This document shows positions 57,091-64,000 of a DNA stretch of 64,000 nt, piece by piece. Positions within the stretch are counted from its first letter, which is position 1. Every line of letters starts with the position of its first letter. The notes below the pieces were generated by a model. That model saw only the letters and a list, made by a program, of their open reading frames with translations, searched no databases and was not told the DNA's origin. The stretch is from NCBI GenBank assembly GCA_948474755.1, contig CAOLHI010000424.1, forward strand, positions 1 through 64,000, given 5' to 3'. This DNA comes from Ctenosaura bakeri. Its lineage: Eukaryota > Chordata > Lepidosauria > Squamata > Iguanidae. The position numbers and the translations under genes are program-made.

Positions 57091-57228
57091 CTACTTCTCA
57101 CATAAATTCTTTATTAAGCCTCTCTCTTCAGGGGGAAAGGCATCATGATGATAGGCTGGAGGAGCTGGGTTACCTTGCTCAGAAATCTCTCCACCTCCAA
57201 TGTTACTGTATGGCGTTAAAGTTGTGGT
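57091..57228 (-). CDS. MS4A gene 2, last coding exon
   Basis: Acceptor atttgtgtttcag, 138 bases with a TAG stop. Encodes 45 residues including PYSNIGGG, GNPAPPAYHHDAFPPEE. An AATAAA sequence lies within the coding part (in codons for LIK), so a premature poly(A) event would cut the tail. Confidence 0.85.
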   Translation of the reverse strand, partial: TTTLTPYSNIGGGEISEQGNPAPPAYHHDAFPPEERGLIKNLCEK

Positions 57229-60200
57229 CTGAAACACAAATATAGGCATACACAGACATGTCATAAACAATATTGTTACAATCACATCAGCATTTTGCAG
57301 TGTCACCACTGTCATCACCAGTAAAACTAGTGCCTGAACTGGTAACCAGTCGTTTACCAAAACTGCACTGGTGAACAAAAGGGCCAGTTAGTCTCCCCTG
57401 ACTATAAGAATATCTCTCTGCCACAGCTGAAACAGAAAGCTAGGATCTGTGTGCCAGACTAACTCTGCTGAACCCATTTAAAAAATGTGGTATCCTGTTT
57501 ATGAAGCATCTAGGTCAATTTGTATTCTACTAGCTAAAGTGTGGGTGCAGTTATTTGACTGTTCCATCCTAGCATGTGAAGATGAATAATTCTTCTAGTT
57601 TTCTTCTGCTGCAGGACAAAATCTATATTTCTATGCAATGTTCACTCAGCATTTGCACATCCTGAAATGTTTTGAAAAATTACTCTGCAGAAATAAACAT
57701 ATATTTTTTTACAGCTGCTCTCCAAACCTGTTTCCAGGAATATATATGGGTATTTTGAGCAAAACTGGTGTCTTTTGTATGTGGGGAGGAGCACTTTTGC
57801 ATGTAAAAGAACCTCTCTTTTTTTCTGGAAAGTTTTTTTTTTAAATCAACAAAACTGTTTTTCATACAAAAACCAGATTTTTCAGAAAAAAATAGTCTGT
57901 TATCAGAAGCATACTTTTTTGGTGCAAAATTGTTGAGTTTTGGCATCAAACACATCAATTTTCATGAAACCCTGCATAAATGTTTCTGGAAGGGAGGGAG
58001 ATTTTGCACACAAAATTAAAAATCCATGAAGAAAAGCAAATGGAGTGGGATCATTTATGTCCTCTCTCTGGTGGGCCACACCACTCTGTCCTCCTCCCCA
58101 CACTGAAAAATATGTTGCTCCTGCAAATAGTAAATTGTGTCCACAGAAGTTTCCTGAAGGAGGAATTTGACATTTAAATTTACCATTTTTCCATGGCGGA
58201 GGAGGGAATAGTTTTTAGGAAGAAGTGATCAACACTGATTTTCAGTTTATAAAAATTGCTTCTTTGGAACTCAAAGAAGCTGGAGTGTAATTACATTTAA
58301 ATAGCAAATTGCACCCTCCTAGAGTCCTGGGGGTGTGTGTGTGCAGTTTGTCAATGAGAAATGTGCAAGTTAGCAAGAAAGGTAACCTAGCAGTGAGGAA
58401 TAAGGAGACATCTGTTGTACGGCACATTCATTATTTGAAGAACACGTTATGGCTGTGATCCCATATAAACTTGGCAGAGCATAAAGCTCTGTCAAGCCTT
58501 CCTTCATCTCCCTTCCAAATGTGGGCAACCTCTCTGATGTCTGAACACATCCCCATCGCCATTTAGTGAGCAGGGGAGATTGGGGGATGTCCAGGCAGTA
58601 TTTGGCTGCATATCTGCAACTGGAAGCAGAAGACGATGTCACCCTCTGGATTTCCTAAGAGGTCTGAATTTGGGAGTAAGAAACATTCTTTACGCTCCTG
58701 GCTGCAGAAATGTAGTTGGATGCTGGTTGGCCACTCTACAAATGGCCAGAGCATTGCTAAGACCTTAAAACAGCATATATATATAGTAGGAGTTTAAGGT
58801 CATTTCTGCACTAGGGTGGAGGAGCATTTCACCATGTGTCATGAGTGGTGTTTTTTACTCCGACTTACCCCAGTTCCTACCTGCATGCCCTCCAGTTTCT
58901 ATTGAAGTAAAGCAGAGAAAATCGTTTGTAGCTTCTGCATCGTCAATTTTTGTGGCACTCCTATTCCCCTCCCCCGCTCTACCCCGCTGCTGCTAATTGG
59001 TCAATTTTTTAAAAAACATTGTAGAAACCGTTGCTACATTTTAGCGCAAGTGTGTGAATTGATATAACGCTCCTGCACATAGGGAAAAATGCAGCAGAAA
59101 CGGTTTGGGTTGTTCACATTGGAGTTTTTCCAGTTTTACAATACATCTGTTTAATGTCGATGTTAATCATGCTAAGACCTCAGCTGGTGTGGAACCATGA
59201 AGGACAGAACAACGCCAAACTGGTTTAACGTACAGATGTAAAAGCAACAATATGATGCTACTGCATTGTATCAGCCTTGTATGGAGAGGGTCTATGACTG
59301 CATATGTCACCCCTGGTACTCCTGCCACTACAACCTAAAAGAAATGGAGGGCTTCTGCCTTCCTTCATACTACCTGTAGTTACCCATACAATTTTGTGCT
59401 TGACAGAGCAGATGCCTCCAGCCATATAACCAGCGTAAAAACCTTGATGCCAAAGGATTCCAAGAAAATTGGGAAACCAGAAACTTTCTTGAAGATATTT
59501 GATGTCTATGTACAGAAGGGAAGACTGATCCAGGCCAAACAGTAGAACTTTTGATTCCAAGAGGACTGCAGGATACCTAGGGTTGTTAGAATGAAAACTG
59601 GGGACAGTTCTTGCATCTTCTGTGGTTGTGTAGAAGAGAGAATGTCAGCAAGTGTTGCCAGTTACCTGGCTGCACAACAAGTGACACCAGCTGAAATTCC
59701 TTCTTCCACACAACCATTTAAAGTACAGTAGCCTACTTCAGTGTTCACTCTGGCAGCCCTCGTACCCACACAACACTGAATACCGTTTTTACCCTCGAGT
59801 AGATATCTTCTCCATCCTGCTTCTCACTTCTCCTCAGACTTTTCAACACAGTTAGCTTGTGAACTCTCAGGCAGGTACAGAACCCTTACCGTGTCATAGT
59901 TGCAGCAGGCTGCCCGGTACCCAAAATACGCTGTAAAAACTGCGATGAAGAACTCTAGCAAGCTGAACAAGAGGAACAGGACACAGAGACCAGCACCTAC
60001 TGACTGCAGAGGAGAGAAGCAAGTGGAATGGCATAATTTACATATCTCACAAATATGTCCAATAACAAATTAGTCCAATAACTGCAACACTACAAAGTGC
60101 CCTAATAACCTCCTTCTCAGTGCAACTGATTTGCAAACATAAACATGGGGCTGGGGGAAGGAAATTTATCTTGTGAAGAGTTGGGAGCAGAAGTGACCAT

Positions 60201-62689
60201 TTGGACTCATCTGGTTTATGGCTGTCATTTCTGCCAGACACAGTAATGCCTCTTTGAACATCAGGCTTAAAGTCATTTGTTAGTTCCAGCTGGACTAGAC
60301 CCATCCTACCAATGACAGTATGGCAAATCAATAGTTATATAAGTTTCGTAGATTCTGCAGGTCTGCTGTAATTGGGGTGAACAAATGAATTTAGCCCTAA
60401 GACTGTAAAATGCATGAGACAGTGGTAAGAAGCGGGGCAAGAACCTCTTCACATGTTTGTATTTTGCATCACTGCAAACAAAGTTCCAGATACACAGTTG
60501 ACATCACAGGGGAAGTGAAGGTCAGTGTGAATTATATATGACTCTTGGCAAGACATAAATGGAGCAAATAAATAAATATTTTGCATAAGTTGTTAATGAA
60601 CGCAATTTTCATTTGCTATTTTTTCCCTGGTAGTATTTCCAGTTGCCTAATGAGCTGCCTTAAGACTAAGGCCATTTCTGCATTACACTGTTTTAGTGCT
60701 ATTATTTCACTTTCCACATTCTATTTAGGGAGGGGCCTTTAGAATTCTCAGCCAGAGAACTCTTGGGCCTCAGTAAATTATAGATCCCAGAATGCTACAG
60801 GATGTTGAAAGTGGAATAATAGTACTACAACAGTGTGGTGCAGAAATGCCCTAAGACTAAGACAGTGGCTAGTTTGTGAAAAAAACAAAAAACAAAAACA
60901 GTTCAAGGTTTGTTCAGGATCCCCCTGCCCGTTTTTTACAAGAGTTTTTTTTTACTTACCCGTGAGCGAAATGCTTCAGCATTAGAATAATACAATATAT
61001 ATTTCTGGTTAATTTCATGATGAGTTTGTTGATTGAAATGCAGCTCGAGTATACAGAGAATGATGCCAGCTAATGCCAGTATGGCACTTGCAATGTTTGT
61101 TCCCACTCTGCATTTCACCTGAAAAACAGAACAAATTCCACCAGAAAATACACGAGGAGCCCACATCTCTTTACACACACACATACATATTGTGTATTGA
61201 TGCGCATGTGTGCATAAACATATACATATGCAAACACAGAAAAAAAGCACCAGGAATCTTAGATTACCTCTGATAGATCCCAGCTTTTACAAATGTCAGT
61301 CTTATGAACATGTTCTTGTCAACAAAAAAAATTGCACAGCTTTCTAAAATAGATATACTTTGTAAGACATGTGTGTTTTTGTGTGCACTTTTGCAAATGT
61401 ACTTATTTTTCCAGCATTTGAACAAGCACATATTTCTGTGAACATGCAAACATCTACTTTTGGGGATGCATTTCTCTTGGGAACTGTGTTGCAAATGTTG
61501 CAGCAAACTGCCTTCCAGTTTGTATGCAGATTCAGGAAATGCAAGAATAGTGAATTTGCATAAAAAGGAGAAGGAATTCATTTATTCCTCATTTGTGGCT
61601 AGGAATAATGGAAGAGGACTCTGCCCTTCCCCATGACTCCCAAATCAATTACCAACACCTCCTGCAGCCTTTGTCTTGACTGCACAGCTGTATAACTGCA
61701 GTCTGGGTGATACATGTCTGTCTGGTGGAATGCTGTTCTGCACAATTTTGTATACTTTTCGAGTCTGGCTGGCAAGCTGAGTTGAGTAGACTGAACTGCT
61801 GTAAGGATGGCACATCATGTATTGCATTCCCCAATAGACTCAAAGCCATTTCCGCATTGCACCTCTTTCCATTGTTTTCCCATCGCTACACGCAGCTTCC
61901 TTCCACAGTGCAGCTGGCCTCTTTCCCATGCTGTGTTGGGGAAGGAAGCGTCTCCTTTGTGCTTCTGCCTCTTCCACATGGGTGGCAGTGATTGGAGCGT
62001 TGCATGATCACAGGCGCTTAATGGATTTATTCTATTAAGCGAATATCCCGTGATTGCAATGGGTGGGAATGGGATGGCAGTGGGACTGTGACAATGTCAT
62101 GCAAAAGCATGACCTGCAGATTACTGCCATCGTGACACTGCGATGCCATGTGGAAAAGGCCCAAGCCATAGTTTCCTTTGTCTTAGTTCTGGTCTGGTCT
62201 GCAGAGACTGTGTGGTTCCACCTGGTCTCTGTTGTCAGATTCCCTTATTTGAGTCTAATGGTAGGTTATAGTACAAAGGGATACATGAATAGCTCAGACA
62301 GCTGATATAAACCTGGACCTCTAACAGACTAGGAAGATGATTGTTGGCATCACTAGAATTATTAACGGGAGGAGATATTACATAGCCTGGTGTAGTGGTT
62401 TGAAAGTTGGACTACAACTTTGAAGAACAAGGTTCAAATCCCCACTCGGCCATGTAAACCTACTGGGTAACCTTGGCAGGTCACACTCTCTCAGCCTCAG
62501 AAGAGAATAAAGGAAAACCCTCTCTGAACAAATCTTGCCAGGAAAACCCTGTGATAGGTTTGCCTTGTGGTTCCCGTAGGTTAGAAATGACTTGAAGGCA
62601 TACAACAACAACCACAATCTTACTTATCTCACCAAGAATGGTTTCAGATATTTTTCAACAGTCACAGACAGGGATCCAGAAAAAATGAA
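57091..62689 (-). CDS. MS4A-like four-pass membrane protein, gene 2 (3' part; continues beyond the window)
   Basis: A second MS4A family gene, same strand as gene 1 and directly upstream of it. Four coding exons are visible: 62689-62633, 61118-60960, 60003-59890 and 57228-57091, together 155 residues plus the stop. They correspond to TM2 (FIFSGSLSVTVEK), TM3 (GTNIASAILALAGIILCIL), TM4 (LCVLFLLFSLLEFFIAV, then YFGYRAACC) and the cytoplasmic tail. The tail has GNPAPPAYHHD, a Pro/Tyr motif like those of other MS4A tails. All junctions are phase 0 with standard signals. The N-terminal and TM1 exons should lie to the right of position 64000; none is seen between 62690 and 64000. The TM3 exon (159 bases) has a longer extracellular loop than gene 1. 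Marked partial because of the window edge. Confidence 0.9.
57229..59889. other. MS4A gene 2 last intron, unclassified
   Basis: Unclassified sequence. At 58799 it has a MITE-like start (ggtcatttctgcactagggt) whose partner end I cannot locate. A TA tract is at about 58777-58790. Confidence 0.4.
59890..60003 (-). CDS. MS4A gene 2, TM4 exon
   Basis: Acceptor ctcctctgcag, donor gtaagg, 114 bases, phase 0. Encodes SVGAGLCVLFLLFSLLEFFI and AYFGYRAACCNYDT. Compare ...LEFC / HFGCRANCC in gene 1. Confidence 0.92.
60670..60851. mobile_element. Palindromic MITE with TAA target duplication
   Basis: Ends ggccatttctgcattacact and inverse agtgtggtgcagaaatgccc, flanked by TAA at 60667-60669 and 60852-60854, in gene 2's intron 0.1 kb from the TM3 exon. 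The best case for a 3-base TWA-type duplication in this family. Confidence 0.85.
60960..61118 (-). CDS. MS4A gene 2, TM3 exon
   Basis: Acceptor ctgtttttcag, donor gtaagt, 159 bases, phase 0. Encodes VKCRVGTNIASAILALAGII, then a long loop HHEINQKYILYYSNAEAFRS ending RSR-type residues. It is 33 bases longer than the gene 1 exon. Confidence 0.92.
61844..62162. mobile_element. MITE, second family
   Basis: Starts agccatttccgcattgcacc and ends inverse gatgccatgtggaaaaggcc. Internal blocks cttccttccacagtgcagct and aagcgaatatcccgtgatt define the second family shared with 16190 and 23100. Confidence 0.7.
62382..62612 (+). mobile_element. tRNA-headed SINE, nearly full length
   Basis: A box in cctggtgtagtggtttgaaa, B box in aaggttcaaatccccactcg. 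The body includes ggaaaaccctctctgaacaa and ends gacttgaaggcatacaacaa caacca-type tail. Inserted antisense to MS4A gene 2 and ends about 20 bases from the TM2 exon donor. Confidence 0.88.
62633..62689 (-). CDS. MS4A gene 2, 57-base TM2 exon
   Basis: Acceptor ttgcacag, donor gtgaga, 57 bases as in gene 1. Encodes FIFSGSLSVTVEKYLKPFL. A SINE ends only about 20 bases beyond the donor. Confidence 0.92.
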
Positions 62690-64000
62690 CTGTGCAAAAG
62701 AAGGGGGAAATGCATTAGATTACAGTCCACGTAAAAGTTCATAGTTAAATTTTGTCAGCTCTCACCAATAACACTATTACAGCAGTGCAATCATACAAGC
62801 AAATTTTCATCTTTTTGGTCTGCTGTTAAGGAGAATAACCACTGGTCTTCTGACTATCTGAACTATATATCTTTTCCACAGACAGGAATTGTAAGTGACA
62901 AGAAGTCAATGGATTTTTTATTCACTGTGTTTTTCAATTGGTGAGCATGGCTTTGATGTGACAAGCAGTAGACCTTTGAAATAAAAATAGAAACACATAG
63001 CTGTCTTATACTGACTCAGACCATTGGTCCATCTGGGTCAGTAATGGCTAAAATTCTGCTTTGGCTACTTACTTACAGAGACATACCTAAGGAACATCTC
63101 CCGGCCTACCCCTGACCACCCCAGCTTAAGAGGCAGCAGCTGGATCGGGTGAAGGAGATCTGTTCAGCTTCTGATTAGGGCACAAGGAAGAGGGCATTTC
63201 CAGCCCCCTTCCACCAGTGAGTGGGGCTGCAACAAGGACTTACAACAGAGGCCCTGCTTCTGACTGTTGCAGCCTGACTCAATGGCCATTTCTGCACGAG
63301 GCTGTTATAGCGCTATGATTCCACTCCCCCCCCACTTTCAACATCTTATGGAATCTGGGGTTTGCAGTTTCCAGAGGGAAACTGCAAACCCCCAGAGGGA
63401 AACTGCAAACCCCAGGATTCCATAGGATGTTGAAAGTGGAATCATAGCGCTATAACAGCCTTGTGCAGAAATAGCCAATGATAAGAAGGAGATGGAAACA
63501 TCCGCCTCCTTGTGCTGTCATTGGAAGCTGAATGGATCTCCTTTGCCCAATCAGGATGGTAGCTCTTAAGGTGGACGTGGGTGGCATTTACATATGTTTA
63601 CAGCAAGATTACATAGGTGATGAATCTGTTACTGCAATACTGAATAGCACCTATTGTTGTTCCAGGTAGGATCCATTTCTAGGACTTCCTAAACGTATCA
63701 TCTGAGCTTTACCACTCAATTACAGTCCCTCTCTGTTTACCCAGAGAAATCCTTCAGGTGAGTTAGACCATTTCTCCAAAGGGGTTTCCCATTTCCTCTT
63801 TGTTGGAATTGTGCCTCTTTCAAGCAAAAGCACAGGCTTTGAGAAAGCAGGAAAATTCAAAAGCAGAGATTTCTGTATGCTTTGGGAAAAGCCCCCTAGT
63901 GTATGTAAAACTCAGTTTTGCCACTTCATTCTTTGAAGAGGTTCCTTCTAGTCTCCATATTCAATACCTCTCAAACAAAAAGACATGTACAGAGGAAATA
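62690..64000. other. MS4A gene 2 intron to window edge
   Basis: No further MS4A exon recognised. A MITE is at 63284; the rest is unclassified. Confidence 0.5.
63284..63476. mobile_element. Palindromic MITE with AAT duplication and inner tandem
   Basis: Ends ggccatttctgcacgaggct and inverse agccttgtgcagaaatagcc, flanked by AAT at 63281-63283 and 63477-63479. In the centre agagggaaactgcaaaccc is repeated in tandem, so the palindrome's middle differs from the other copies. Confidence 0.85.

Noticed and set aside
61369..61581. Short frames on both strands in the gene 2 intron
   Set aside because: Both strands are open over the same bases without motifs; they lie in unannotated intron sequence.
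1..64000. CRISPR-like arrays
   Set aside because: No set of evenly spaced identical repeats with unique spacers. Repeats are MITEs, microsatellites or tandem units.

Overview
The window is about 64 kb of vertebrate nuclear DNA, most likely from a non-avian reptile and probably a squamate. The evidence is the repeat mix: CR1, L1 and L2 LINEs together, a DIRS-type and a degraded Ngaro/DIRS-like tyrosine-recombinase retroelement, SINEs with tRNA and 5S rRNA heads, and many small palindromic DNA transposons. The host genes are a single-exon olfactory receptor and members of the MS4A family, which also lie in the same chromosomal region in mammals. No species call is possible from sequence alone.

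Layout. 1-10.2 kb: diverged repeats (a possible LTR, L1 fragments, a 5S-headed SINE) and no gene. 10.25-11.19 kb: one intact olfactory receptor gene, + strand. 11.2-24.2 kb: a repeat graveyard with an antisense CR1 split by three LTR-like insertions and one MITE, then a nearly full-length sense CR1 split by a solo LTR. 24.2-30.8 kb: a complete DIRS element (6,096 bp, coding on the - strand) that landed inside an older GC-rich MITE. Its ORF1 and ORF2 are open; its recombinase ORF has one frame break. 30.8-35.9 kb: repeats, including a Tigger-like palindrome. 35.9-52.4 kb: a complete six-coding-exon MS4A-like gene on the - strand (241 residues when spliced). Its introns carry a degraded Ngaro/DIRS-like element, LTR-like repeats, a hAT-like MITE and CpG-rich MITEs. 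57.1-62.7 kb: the last four coding exons of a second MS4A-like gene in the same orientation; its first exons lie beyond the right edge.

The host genes are a sensory receptor and two tandem four-pass membrane proteins. They are not an operon and share nothing visible beyond position. Everything else is mobile DNA. The most unusual object is the DIRS element. Its internal complementary region is a head-to-tail copy of its own two ends, and its ORF1 product carries a long Arg/Ser-dipeptide tract like that of SR splicing proteins. The MS4A exons were found by reading splice signals and exon phases by eye. They are strongly supported by family motifs and consistent phase 0, but not by transcripts.
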